A program made the translations under genes and the position numbers. Below, in pieces: positions 26,390 to 35,261 of a stretch of DNA of 64,000 nucleotides (position 1 is the first letter of the stretch; every line of letters starts with the position of its first letter). The notes under the pieces were generated by a model. That model saw only the letters and a list, made by a program, of their open reading frames with translations, made no database searches and was not told the origin of the DNA. Source of the stretch: Thiosulfatimonas sediminis (GTDB lineage Bacteria; Pseudomonadota; Gammaproteobacteria; Thiomicrospirales; Thiomicrospiraceae); NCBI RefSeq assembly GCF_011398355.1, contig NZ_AP021889.1, forward strand, positions 620,001 to 684,000. Reading direction: 5' to 3'.

Positions 26390-27443
26390 TCTGTTACTTG
26401 GCATCGCCTTGGCGGTGCCGATGTCAGCGGCCGCGCAAGCCGATCAAGTGCTGATGGTTGAGCAAAAACTGCTGACTGGTATGCAAGCAATGCAAAATTT
26501 GGCCTTAAATCAAGCGGTTGGTGCCTTTGCCGAACTGAGTGAAGAACACCCAAACTATAAGCTAGTTCAGTTGATGCAAGCCGATTTATTGGCGTTAAAA
26601 GCCGGTCGGCAAAGCATGCTGGACGAATATCGTAAAAGTCATCCGAATACGATTGCAAAATTAGAAGACGAAGCGCGAGTGCGTTGGCAATTTGCGGAAA
26701 ATGCACTGCAAAAAAACTCCGGCTTCGAGCACTATGTTTTAAAAAGTGCGCAACAGAAATACATGGTTATTGTGAATATTCCCGATAGTCGTTTATACCT
26801 GTTTGGTGCCGACAAAAACGGTCAGATGCAGCAGTTGGCTGACTACTATGTGACCGTAGGTTCGAAGGGCGCGGGTAAACAGAAAGAGGGCGATCGTCGC
26901 ACCCCAATTGGCGTTTATCATGTGGTCGATATGATTGCGGATGACCAGCTGCCAGAGTTGTACGGTGTAGGTGCTTTGCCGATTAATTACCCAAACCGTT
27001 GGGACAAGTCGCAAGGTAAAACGGGCTCTGGTATTTGGTTGCACGGCGTGCCGCGCGATACTTACAGCCGTGCGCCGCGTTCGAGTCGCGGTTGTGTGGT
27101 GCTAAATAATACCGCCATGCAGAAGTTATTAACCGACTATCAATTGCCGTTGAGTACGCCGATTTTAATAGTTGATGAAGCCAGTTCACAACTGACGTTC
27201 AATCGCGATTCGGTTTATTTGGTGGATGAAGTGCGTGCTTGGCTTGGTGATAATCAGCCTAATCTGGATTGGAAGACGGTCTCTATTTACCGTTATCCGA
27301 GTGAAGAGAATCTGTACTACGTCACTTTTCCAGCAAAAGACGATAAGATGGTTCACCAGTTCTGGAAGCGGGATATGGAAGGCGGCTGGGGAATTGCTCT
27401 GCAAGACACCGAAGCGACTGAAATCAAGTACGTTTTTCGTTAA
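26376..27443 (+). CDS. L,D-transpeptidase family protein (YkuD domain, Cds6-like)
   Basis: A 355-residue exported protein (signal peptide about 1-22). After a helical repeat region, the YkuD domain shows GVYHVVD, then IWLHGVPRD with the active-site His and SSRGCVVL with the catalytic Cys in the SHGC-like motif. A Cds6-type NTF2-like domain ends the protein (VRAWLGDNQPNLDWKTVSIYRYP). Such enzymes form 3-3 crosslinks, attach lipoproteins or trim peptidoglycan. The ATG at 26376 has AGAGGA 8 nt upstream. It lies inside the end of the TPR/Cds6-domain gene and is followed by a strong terminator. Confidence 0.87.
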   Translation: MRTRNLLLGIALAVPMSAAAQADQVLMVEQKLLTGMQAMQNLALNQAVGAFAELSEEHPNYKLVQLMQADLLALKAGRQSMLDEYRKSHPNTIAKLEDEARVRWQFAENALQKNSGFEHYVLKSAQQKYMVIVNIPDSRLYLFGADKNGQMQQLADYYVTVGSKGAGKQKEGDRRTPIGVYHVVDMIADDQLPELYGVGALPINYPNRWDKSQGKTGSGIWLHGVPRDTYSRAPRSSRGCVVLNNTAMQKLLTDYQLPLSTPILIVDEASSQLTFNRDSVYLVDEVRAWLGDNQPNLDWKTVSIYRYPSEENLYYVTFPAKDDKMVHQFWKRDMEGGWGIALQDTEATEIKYVFR

Positions 27444-27455
27444 ACACCTTATTAA

Positions 27456-27492
27456 CCAATAAAAAAGCAGCGATAGGCTGCTTTTTTATTGG
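27456..27492. terminator. bidirectional intrinsic terminator
   Basis: A perfect 16-bp stem (CCAATAAAAAAGCAGC and its complement, 5-nt loop) lies between the converging L,D-transpeptidase and M14 peptidase genes, with T-runs in both directions. Confidence 0.92.
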
Positions 27493-27493
27493 A

Positions 27494-28429
27494 TTAGAAA
27501 TCTCGTTCTAAATGGCGGATTTTTTCATTTGACCATTTTTCAATATCTTGCCACATCTGAACAATTTCGCTCTCTTTGGGCATAGTGCCTGCCGAACGCA
27601 ACTCTAATGTTAACACGGGTATATGCAAGTGCTCGCCTGCATAACGACCAAGCGAGCCGGGAAAGGTGCCTAGTTCGCGATGCGTGAGTATGCCGATTTT
27701 TGTGGGTACGGCGTGCTCAGGGCCATCGTAATCTAGCAATCCGTATGGCGCGTGCACGGAAATAATCGCGTCCGGCTGAAAACGCTCAATGGTCTTGACC
27801 ATCCATTTGGTTTCAATCTCTGAAGCGGCCGATGGGCCAGGGTAACGGCGCACGTTTTTACTGTAGTAACGCTCCCAAAATTCTAATGCACTGTGCTCCC
27901 AATCAGGGGATGGGAAGTTGCGGTTTAAATCGACACCATTCGCATTTTGTCGCGTGGCCGGATCACTCCGAAACAAGCCATCTGGATTGGTTAATGGCAG
28001 GAACAGCCAGTGGTGATTGCGTGGGTTTTGATTGTTTTGCATTGCCTGCATCCACAGGTAGGTAATACTGATGGCGGAATATTCATCGCCATGAATACCG
28101 CTGATGAACAGAATTTTTCCTTTAGGTGGCACGGTCTGACCGTTGATTTTACTGGGTAGATATTCGCGATAAGTGAGTAGACGTTTTTCTGGAGAGCGGA
28201 CATCGGCGCTTTTCAGGTCTAATTTCATGCAGCCATCATATTTAATGGTACGCAGTTTTTTAGACCATTCGGTGCAAAACTGGCTGACGGAATCCTGTTC
28301 GCTATTAAATGCTTGCGCTTGAGCGGGTTGATGGTTCATCGCCAAAATAAAAACGCTGCTTAATGCAGCGACAAGTGGATTTTGCAGGCGCTTTAACGCG
28401 AAAATTTGCCAGAGTTGCTGTGCTCTCAT
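27494..28429 (-). CDS. exported M14-family zinc carboxypeptidase / amidase
   Basis: A 311-residue protein with an N-terminal signal (about 1-38). The M14 zinc site is visible: SGIHGDEYSA (HxxE), LPLTNPDGLF, VDLNRNFP, ISVHAPYG (third ligand) and VLTLELR (catalytic Glu). The fold group includes the murein peptide amidase MpaA, which cuts gamma-D-Glu-mDAP bonds, so cell-wall peptide trimming is a reasonable guess. Its ATG overlaps the pilU stop by 4 nt, so it is co-translated with the pilus retraction ATPases. Confidence 0.82.
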   Translation of the reverse strand: MRAQQLWQIFALKRLQNPLVAALSSVFILAMNHQPAQAQAFNSEQDSVSQFCTEWSKKLRTIKYDGCMKLDLKSADVRSPEKRLLTYREYLPSKINGQTVPPKGKILFISGIHGDEYSAISITYLWMQAMQNNQNPRNHHWLFLPLTNPDGLFRSDPATRQNANGVDLNRNFPSPDWEHSALEFWERYYSKNVRRYPGPSAASEIETKWMVKTIERFQPDAIISVHAPYGLLDYDGPEHAVPTKIGILTHRELGTFPGSLGRYAGEHLHIPVLTLELRSAGTMPKESEIVQMWQDIEKWSNEKIRHLERDF

Positions 28430-29577
28430 TCTTCCTTGCTCTGTTCTCTAAGGGTAAAGTTCCCCCCTGCTAGGGGGCCGCCGAGCGCTTCTGGCAGAGG
28501 TAATTTACTGTTTAATTTTATGTTTAGACGTAAGTCGTTCATCGCATCGGAGTTGCGCAGTGCGTCTTCGTAGCTAATCTGTTGTGACTCATACAATTGG
28601 AATAGATGCTGGTCAAATGTCTGCATCCCTTGCGCGGTGGACTTAGCCATAACTTCTTTGATTTCACTGACATTTCCTTGTAAAACCAGCTCGGCTACGC
28701 GCGGAGAATTAATTAAAACTTCCACCGCAGCAATCATTCCACCACCAATTTTAGGGATAAGACGCTGCGAAATAATAGCACGTAAGTTAAGTGAAAGGTC
28801 GAGTAAAAGATGGTTTTTATGGTCGATTGGAAAAAAGTTAATAATTCGGTCAAGGGCCTGGTTAGTGTTGTTAGCGTGCAGTGTGGAGAGGCATAAGTGA
28901 CCAGTTTCTGCGAAAGCGATGGCGTGCTCCATGGTCTCTCTGGCACGAATCTCACCGATAAGAATGACGTCTGGCGCTTGTCGTAAAGTGTTTTTTAGGG
29001 CGTTTTCGTAAGAGTCGGTATCCACTCCCACCTCGCGTTGAGTGACGATGCAGCCAGCGTGACGATGGACAAATTCGATCGGGTCTTCGATGGTAATAAT
29101 ATGGCCTTCGGTTTCGTGATTACGTACTCCAATCATACTTGCTAAAGTGGTTGATTTACCGGAACCGGTTCCACCAACAATCAGAATCAACCCACGTTTT
29201 TTGAGCACTTGTTCCCTAAGTATCGGCGGCAAATTAAGGGCCTCAAAACTGGGGATTTCGGTTTGTACTGAACGAATAACCATCCCTGGCGAGCCGCGTT
29301 GCACAAATACATTAACACGATATCGGGCGCGGCCGGTGATGCGGTATGCAAAGTTTGCTTCCGAGGTAGCTTGGAAAGTGGACAGCTGGTCGTGGTTCAT
29401 GATTTCATAACAGAGTTCACGCGACATATCTGGGGTGACTTTGTTTTCGGTTAAATCCACCAAACGGCCGTTTTGTTTCATAGCAATCGGTCGCCCAGCG
29501 GTAATGAATAGATCGGAACCGTTGTTTTCTGAGAAGTGAATCAGGAGTTTTTGTAGGTCGCTAAATTCTTGTTCCAT
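28426..29577 (-). CDS. pilU: type IV pilus retraction ATPase PilU
   Basis: A 383-residue secretion-type hexameric ATPase. Walker A is GGTGSGKST, the Asp-box region is ITIEDPIEFVHRHAGCIVTQREVG, Walker B is ILIGEIR, and AETGHLCLSTLHANN is the His-box. The longer C-terminal tail after the conserved core distinguishes PilU from PilT. PilU supports PilT in pulling back type IV pili, needed for twitching and DNA uptake. It follows pilT by 9 nt. Confidence 0.93.
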   Translation of the reverse strand: MEQEFSDLQKLLIHFSENNGSDLFITAGRPIAMKQNGRLVDLTENKVTPDMSRELCYEIMNHDQLSTFQATSEANFAYRITGRARYRVNVFVQRGSPGMVIRSVQTEIPSFEALNLPPILREQVLKKRGLILIVGGTGSGKSTTLASMIGVRNHETEGHIITIEDPIEFVHRHAGCIVTQREVGVDTDSYENALKNTLRQAPDVILIGEIRARETMEHAIAFAETGHLCLSTLHANNTNQALDRIINFFPIDHKNHLLLDLSLNLRAIISQRLIPKIGGGMIAAVEVLINSPRVAELVLQGNVSEIKEVMAKSTAQGMQTFDQHLFQLYESQQISYEDALRNSDAMNDLRLNIKLNSKLPLPEALGGPLAGGNFTLREQSKEE

Positions 29578-29586
29578 GCCAACCTC

Positions 29587-30624
29587 TTAAGTAAAGTTCT
29601 GTTTATTAACGGCTTTCGAGCGTGCCGCTTCACGGGTAATAATGCCGTTATCAACCAACTGTTTTAAGTTTTGGTCAAGTGTCAGCATACCCAGTTGATT
29701 CGAGGTCTGAATGACCGAATACATTTGTGGGATTTTCGCTTCACGAATAAGGTTACGGATTGCCGTGGTCGCAAGCATAATTTCATGTGCGGCAACTCGT
29801 CCACCGGCAGTACTTTTTAGTAGAGTTTGTGAAATAACCGCTCGCAGCGATTCGGATAGCATTGAGCGCACCATGTCTTTTTCTTCGGCTGGAAAGACAT
29901 CAATAATCCGGTCGATGGTTTTCGCAGCCGAGCTGGTGTGCAGAGTACCGAACACTAAGTGTCCGGTTTCTGCGGCGGTCAGTGCAAGGCGAATGGTTTC
30001 TAAATCACGCATCTCCCCAACAAGGATAACGTCTGGGTCTTCACGCAGTGCTGAACGCAAGGAGTTGCTAAAGCTTTTGGTGTCACGATGCACTTCACGT
30101 TGGTTAATCAAACTCAAAATTGGGGTATGAACAAATTCGATCGGGTCTTCGATGGTCAAAATGTGTGAGGCAAAATTTTTGTTCACATAATCAATCATTG
30201 CAGCCAGGGTTGTTGATTTCCCCGATCCCGTCGGGCCGGTCACCAGTACGATGCCACGCGGAAAGCTGGAGATGTCTTTAAAGATTGCTGGCGCTTTTAA
30301 TTGCTCTAAGGTGAGAATGGTGCTGGGGATGGTACGGAATACCGCGCCAATACCTCGGTTCTGACGAAATACATTCACCCTGAAACGCGCTAAATTAGGG
30401 ATTTCAAAGGAGAAGTCGGATTCCAGTTCGGCTTCAAAATGACGACGTTGAGCATCGTTCATCACGTCATAAATCATCAATTGAAGCTGTTCTTCTTCAA
30501 AGTCTGCAGCATCGATACGAGTAATGTCGCCGTTGATCCGTAAAATCGGCGGTTGACCTGCAGAGAGATGGAGGTCGGATGCGCCTTGTTCAACACTGAA
30601 TGACAGTAGGCTGGTAATGTCCAT
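29587..30624 (-). CDS. pilT: type IV pilus retraction ATPase PilT
   Basis: A 345-residue ATPase. Walker A is GPTGSGKST, with ILTIEDPIEFVHTPILSLINQREV, VILVGEMRD and HLVFGTLHTSSA; the C-terminal AIRNLIREAKIPQMYS is the PilT-specific retraction motif. It depolymerises pili at the inner-membrane base. It is the first gene of pilT-pilU-M14 peptidase. Pilus assembly genes are not in this window. Together with the comEA-like and ligase genes at 20.7 kb, it fits an organism capable of DNA uptake. Confidence 0.96.
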   Translation of the reverse strand: MDITSLLSFSVEQGASDLHLSAGQPPILRINGDITRIDAADFEEEQLQLMIYDVMNDAQRRHFEAELESDFSFEIPNLARFRVNVFRQNRGIGAVFRTIPSTILTLEQLKAPAIFKDISSFPRGIVLVTGPTGSGKSTTLAAMIDYVNKNFASHILTIEDPIEFVHTPILSLINQREVHRDTKSFSNSLRSALREDPDVILVGEMRDLETIRLALTAAETGHLVFGTLHTSSAAKTIDRIIDVFPAEEKDMVRSMLSESLRAVISQTLLKSTAGGRVAAHEIMLATTAIRNLIREAKIPQMYSVIQTSNQLGMLTLDQNLKQLVDNGIITREAARSKAVNKQNFT

Positions 30625-30689
30625 AGCAAAGCCTCTAAAGTGGAGGGGAGAAAAGTGCGAATGGATTTAATTATAGAGAATGGCTTTTT

Positions 30690-30722
30690 TAAAACCTAGC
30701 CAAGATTGAAATAATGGCTAGG
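30690..30722 (-). terminator. terminator after pepA-holC
   Basis: On the minus strand CCTAGCCA and TGGCTAGG form an 8-bp stem with a 12-nt loop, then TTTT. It lies about 100 nt after holC and 70 nt before pilT, separating the two units. Confidence 0.7.
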
Positions 30723-30825
30723 GATATGTGTGAAATCATCTTTTAAGGGCGATTGTGGCCAGTCAGATTGGTGATTTAATTTGGCGATGCAAGAGTGCAC
30801 ATCACTCATCACAAAATGGTGAGGC

Positions 30826-31284
30826 TTAGTTAAAACCGATTTTATGTACAATGGGTTCAAGTTGTCGAGATTGATAATCTCTCCAGCGTTGCCGTCCTTT
30901 TTGGATGAGAAAGTCCGACTGGTCAACCACTTCAATTGTGCGTTGATAGGCCTGATGTTGCTCACAGAAATTCGGATGGAGATTAATCAGGACATCTTGG
31001 CATGGCTGGTCGATGTGGTCAGCATAGAGTTGAATCGGGGCAGATATTTGGCGCTCTAGGCTATGCGGAATAAAACTGTCCGCACGCCAGTTCCATAACG
31101 TCAGTTCAAAACGCTGCGCTTGCTGTTGATCGGCAAAACGCAGGTCACAACGTCGCCCTTGTTGGTAAATTTTATTGACCAATTTACACACAAAGGCGTC
31201 GAGTTCGTTTAACTCAGTGCTGTTGAGGATATAAAACAGCACTTCTTTTGGTTCAGCGTGCGAACTCGCGTTATCGTCGGTCAC
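30826..31284 (-). CDS. holC: DNA polymerase III chi subunit HolC
   Basis: A 152-residue protein with the chi signature: VLFYILNSTELNELDAFVCKLVNKIYQQGRRC, then TLWNWRADSFIPHSL and DVLINL. Chi links the clamp loader to single-stranded DNA-binding protein. Its ATG overlaps the pepA stop by 4 nt; the pepA-holC pair is conserved in gammaproteobacteria. In many relatives valS follows, but here a terminator and pilT follow. Confidence 0.92.
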   Translation of the reverse strand: MTDDNASSHAEPKEVLFYILNSTELNELDAFVCKLVNKIYQQGRRCDLRFADQQQAQRFELTLWNWRADSFIPHSLERQISAPIQLYADHIDQPCQDVLINLHPNFCEQHQAYQRTIEVVDQSDFLIQKGRQRWRDYQSRQLEPIVHKIGFN

Positions 31285-32768
31285 GCGTTTTTAGCCTGCT
31301 GGGTTAGGTATTCAACCAGTGCTGGTACCGGGCGACCCGTTGCGCCTTTTTCTTTACCGCTGACCCATGCGGTTCCAGCAATATCTAAATGTGCCCAAGG
31401 GATGTCTTTGGTAAAGCGTGCTAAGAATTGTGCCGCCGTAATTGTACCGCCGGCACGCCCACCAATGTTTGCCATGTCAGCAAAGTTCGATTTTAGCTGT
31501 TCGTCCCATTCGTCGCCCAGCGGCAGTTGCCACAGACGGTCGTAGGTTTCTTCACCCGCTGCGCGGATTTGTTCAATTAAGCTTTGGTCATTGCCCAGAA
31601 TCCCTGAAACGTGATTGCCTAAAGCAACAATACATGCACCGGTTAAGGTTGCCATATCGATGATTTTAGATGGCTGGTACGTCTGTTGTGCGTAGGTTAG
31701 GGCATCACATAAAATCAGACGGCCCTCAGCATCGGTGTTGAGGATTTCGATGGTTTGTCCGGAAAGAGAGGTAACCACATCGCCGGGTTTGGTTGCGTAA
31801 CCGTCTGGCATATTTTCGGTTGACGGAATGACGCCGACAACGTTGATCTTGGGTTTTAATTCTCCTAATGCCTTAAAGACGCCCAGTACGGTGGCCGCGC
31901 CGCCCATGTCGTATTTCATTTCGTCCATGCCTTCACCCGGTTTTAGCGAGATGCCGCCTGTGTCGAAAGTGACGCCTTTCCCAACCAAGGCAATCGGTGC
32001 TTCATCGCCGCCGCCGTGATATTCCAGACAGATCATTTTGGGTGGTACTGCACTGCCTTGCGCCACCGCCATAAATGAGCCCATTCCCATTTCCAGCATT
32101 TGTGTTTTTTCTAAGACATTGACGCGAAAACCAAATTCGCTGGCCAGTGCTTCGGCAGTCTGCGCTAAATACCCAGGGGTACAGAAATTCGGTGGTAAAT
32201 TAGCGAGGTCTTGAGTCAGTTCCATGCCCATCGCGGTGGCCTGTGCGATGGCGATAACCTCTGGGGTAACCGCTTGGCTAAAGCTCATTGCCTTTAGTTT
32301 GGTGTTAGCGGCGGCAAATTTGCCACGGCTTGGGTGTGCGTATTGATAAGCGTTGCGCTGGAAAATTTGGACGTTTTGTCGTGCGCACCAATCACTATTA
32401 CGGCCTTGTGGCGCCACGGCGTGCGTTGCGTTCAACAGCTTTTCAGCGCCGCTTTTGCTGACCGCTTTGGCAAGGGCGTTAATCGCTTCAAGGTAACTTT
32501 TGCTGCTTAATTTGATGGTGTCGCCAAGCCCAATTAAAAACAGGCGTTTGACTTCTAAACCGTTTGGCAGCGCAAGCATAGCGATTTCGCCGATTTTGCC
32601 ATTAAAGTCACCATTGGCTTGTAGTTGGTCGAGCAAAATGTTGATTGCTGCTTTTTCGGCTAAGTCATTACACAGCAGTTCGCCTTGTTCATTAACACTC
32701 ACCGCAAGGCTGTCAAAGCCAGAACAGGATTGAGTTGCCGTCGCAGAGAAATCTATTTTTTGCATCAT
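31281..32768 (-). CDS. pepA: leucyl aminopeptidase PepA
   Basis: A 495-residue M17 peptidase. VGKGVTFDTGGISLKPGEGMDEMKYDMGG is the metal-binding core and NTDAEGRLIL the M17 signature. It removes N-terminal residues in the cytoplasm with two metal ions; in E. coli it also binds DNA. The start has AGGAA 7 nt upstream of two adjacent ATG codons. It is divergent from lptF across 199 bp. Confidence 0.97.
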   Translation of the reverse strand: MMQKIDFSATATQSCSGFDSLAVSVNEQGELLCNDLAEKAAINILLDQLQANGDFNGKIGEIAMLALPNGLEVKRLFLIGLGDTIKLSSKSYLEAINALAKAVSKSGAEKLLNATHAVAPQGRNSDWCARQNVQIFQRNAYQYAHPSRGKFAAANTKLKAMSFSQAVTPEVIAIAQATAMGMELTQDLANLPPNFCTPGYLAQTAEALASEFGFRVNVLEKTQMLEMGMGSFMAVAQGSAVPPKMICLEYHGGGDEAPIALVGKGVTFDTGGISLKPGEGMDEMKYDMGGAATVLGVFKALGELKPKINVVGVIPSTENMPDGYATKPGDVVTSLSGQTIEILNTDAEGRLILCDALTYAQQTYQPSKIIDMATLTGACIVALGNHVSGILGNDQSLIEQIRAAGEETYDRLWQLPLGDEWDEQLKSNFADMANIGGRAGGTITAAQFLARFTKDIPWAHLDIAGTAWVSGKEKGATGRPVPALVEYLTQQAKNA

Positions 32769-32927
32769 GAAAGTTCCTTTTTATCATGGGAAAGCGCATT
32801 GCGTACCTTTAGCGCTTGGGTTGCGGTTATTGAATCATAAAATCTCGACAATATCAGCAGTTGCTGTGCAATTATAAAAAATGCGTTTTACCGGCGGCGA
32901 GGCTGCCCTTATGTTGTTGGCAGCCGC

Positions 32928-32933
32928 TATAAT
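32928..32933 (+). promoter_or_regulatory. TATAAT -10 element, candidate lptF promoter
   Basis: A perfect TATAAT lies 35-40 nt before the lptF start chosen here. No good -35 is seen at 16-18 nt. If used, transcription would start near 32940, which excludes the upstream in-frame ATG at 32881 as the lptF start. Confidence 0.4.
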
Positions 32934-32967
32934 AGAGCCCTTTTCAACAGCAGATAGTGTGGCCCGC

Positions 32968-34107
32968 TTGCGCATAATTGATCGAATGCTCCTCAAAGAG
33001 TTAATCCTGACCTTTTTAGCAGTACTGAGTGTTTTACTGTTGATTACTTATGGCAGTGAGGCGACCAAGTTATTAGGGCGTGCTCTGGATGGGCGTGTGC
33101 CGGTTAATCTGGTTGGCCAGTTGTTGCTGCTGCGGCTGCCGGATGTGTTGGGCATGATTATGCCGTTGTCTGTATTGATTGCCGTGGTGCTCACATTTGG
33201 ACGGTTGTATCAAGATCAAGAGATGGTGGTGCTGCATTCAAGCGGCATTGCGCCGAGTTACTTTCGTAAGGTGTTGTTGCGTTTTTTAGTGCCTCTCGCA
33301 CTGCTTTCAGGGCTATTGTTGAACTATTTAGAGCCCTTGGCGTTGCAGTATGAAAGGCAGGCGCTGTCGCAAAACGAAACCTTGTCGCCTGTGGCCGCTT
33401 TGCAAGCCGGTAAGTTTAATTCCTTGCCGAATAATAAGGGGGTGCTGTATGCCAAGTCGATTAGCGCCGATGGTCGCTTGCAAGACATCTGGATTAAATA
33501 TCAAGACGGGGCGAATGATTTACTGTTGATGGCGCCGCAAGGGCAGTTTGTACGTCAACAAGAGCAAATTGTTTTGCGTTTGCAAAATGGTTGGCGTTAT
33601 CAAAATTTGCATTATGCGGTGCAGGACGGTGTGCCTTCGCAAAGCAAGCCAATCGAAGTGCAGAATTTTGTGTTATTTGAAGGGCTCTTGCCTGAATTGT
33701 CGAGCGCCCAAACACCATTACGCGATAAGGATCTGTTTACTTGGCAGTTAATCGGCAGTGACAATCTTAAGCAGCAAGCTTTAGTGCAGTGGCGTTTGAA
33801 TATGCCATTGGGGATTATTGCTTTGGGGTTAATTGGTTTTATGCTGGCTAAAACCGGCCCACGCCAAGGGCGTTTTGCTCGAATGTTTGCCGCCATTTTG
33901 TTGTTTATCGCTTTTAATCAGGCGATGGTCGCAGGTCAAAAAGCGCTTGAAAAAGGGCTTTGGTCGGCAGAAATTGGGCTTTGGCCTATCACGGGGTTGT
34001 TCTTGTTGATCGGTTTTGGCGTGTTTGCTTGGGTGCAGCGTAAAGGGCAGGCATGGCGTTTGGCTAAGGCCAAGACACGCTTAAGTCAGCATAAGGAGAG
34101 GCGATGA
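32968..34107 (+). CDS. lptF: LPS export ABC transporter permease LptF
   Basis: A permease of 379 residues from the chosen start, with six membrane segments and a periplasmic beta-jellyroll in the middle. Typical segments are LLKELILTFLAVLSVLLLITYG and LALQYERQALSQ. With LptG and LptB it extracts LPS from the inner membrane for delivery to LptC. LptF proteins begin near M-I-I-x-R-x-L, so the TTG at 32968 (reading RIIDRMLLKEL) is favoured over ATG at 32881 or 32986; no strong ribosome site settles it. The stop overlaps lptG. Confidence 0.93.
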   Translation: MRIIDRMLLKELILTFLAVLSVLLLITYGSEATKLLGRALDGRVPVNLVGQLLLLRLPDVLGMIMPLSVLIAVVLTFGRLYQDQEMVVLHSSGIAPSYFRKVLLRFLVPLALLSGLLLNYLEPLALQYERQALSQNETLSPVAALQAGKFNSLPNNKGVLYAKSISADGRLQDIWIKYQDGANDLLLMAPQGQFVRQQEQIVLRLQNGWRYQNLHYAVQDGVPSQSKPIEVQNFVLFEGLLPELSSAQTPLRDKDLFTWQLIGSDNLKQQALVQWRLNMPLGIIALGLIGFMLAKTGPRQGRFARMFAAILLFIAFNQAMVAGQKALEKGLWSAEIGLWPITGLFLLIGFGVFAWVQRKGQAWRLAKAKTRLSQHKERR

Positions 34108-35249
34108 TGAATTTGACCGAACGCTATCTGGGGCGAATTATGTTTGCTTACAGTGTGCTGGTGCTGTTTGTCTTGGTCTCTTTGATCGGCTTTTTTGAGG
34201 TGATTGCTCAGTTGGGACGCGTGTCCGGTGATTACACCTACGCTAAAGTTTTGCTTACGGTGTTGTTAAAGCTACCAACTTATTTTTATGAGCTCTTTCC
34301 AATTGCGTTATTAATCGGTTCTTTAATGGGCTTGGGGAATTTGGCAAATCGCGGGGAGTTGACCATTTTACGCGTGACTGGTTGGTCTATTTGGCGGATT
34401 TTAATGGCGCTGTCCAAAACGGCCTTGATCATGTGGTTGTTAGTGACCTTAATTGGTGAGTTTGTCGCCCCAAAAAGTGAGTCCTTGGCGCAAAAAATTC
34501 GTGTCGAGGCGCAAAATAAAAACCTCTCTTTGGGCAATGCACAAGGTTTTTGGGTTAAAGATGGTGCGCGTTACATTCACATTCAGCGGGTAATTTCCGA
34601 AAATGAATTGCACCAAGTCAGTGTTTACACGCTAAAAAATGGTCAATTACAGAGCCTACAGGTGAGTGATAAGTTGTTGTATAAAGAAGCGCGCGGTTGG
34701 ACGATGCCGAATGGTCAGACGCTGGCAATGCAATATGTGCCTTTGCCAGCGCAGTTGTCGCAGTTATTGTCGCAGCAACAAACGGCAGTGAGTGCTGGGC
34801 AACTCGCGATTAGTCGCTTGCAGTTGAATCGACAAAGTGTGCAACAGCAGCCAATCGCGTTACCTTTTATGCCGGAAGATTTAGTTAAATTGGATATTGA
34901 TAGTCGCTATTTAAGTCTGTATGACTTGCATAATTACATTCAGTTTTTACAGCAGAATGAACTCGATGCGAGTGCTTATCAGGCGGATTTTTGGCGTAAA
35001 TTGTCGATGCCGGTTGTTGCGTTTGCAATGTGGATTTTGGCGTTTCCTTTGCTATTTGCCTCTCAGCGCCAAGTTAGCATTGGTCAACGAATCTTCTTCG
35101 GTGTGGTGATTGGCTTGGCTTTTCAGCTGGTAAATATGTTGATTAGCAATGCGGCGCTGGTCTATCAATTGCCGATTGGCGGAGTGGCGTTTGCACCCGC
35201 ATTGCTGTTGATTGTGTTTGCATTTTGGTGGATGCGGCGCTTGCCTTAA
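34104..35249 (+). CDS. lptG: LPS export ABC transporter permease LptG
   Basis: A 381-residue partner of LptF with the same six-helix and jellyroll layout; NLTERYLGRIMFAYSVLVLF and ELFPIALLIGSLMGLGNLANRGELTILR are typical LptG segments. It starts within the last codons of lptF (4-nt overlap). The gene converges with rlmJ, leaving only 12 nt between the stops, so no separate terminator fits between them. Confidence 0.95.
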   Translation: MMNLTERYLGRIMFAYSVLVLFVLVSLIGFFEVIAQLGRVSGDYTYAKVLLTVLLKLPTYFYELFPIALLIGSLMGLGNLANRGELTILRVTGWSIWRILMALSKTALIMWLLVTLIGEFVAPKSESLAQKIRVEAQNKNLSLGNAQGFWVKDGARYIHIQRVISENELHQVSVYTLKNGQLQSLQVSDKLLYKEARGWTMPNGQTLAMQYVPLPAQLSQLLSQQQTAVSAGQLAISRLQLNRQSVQQQPIALPFMPEDLVKLDIDSRYLSLYDLHNYIQFLQQNELDASAYQADFWRKLSMPVVAFAMWILAFPLLFASQRQVSIGQRIFFGVVIGLAFQLVNMLISNAALVYQLPIGGVAFAPALLLIVFAFWWMRRLP

Positions 35250-35261
35250 GTTGCCGGTGAT

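Noticed and set aside
32881..32967. N-terminal extension of LptF from ATG 32881
   Set aside because: It contains a TATAAT element and non-LptF sequence; the family N-terminus matches the TTG at 32968.
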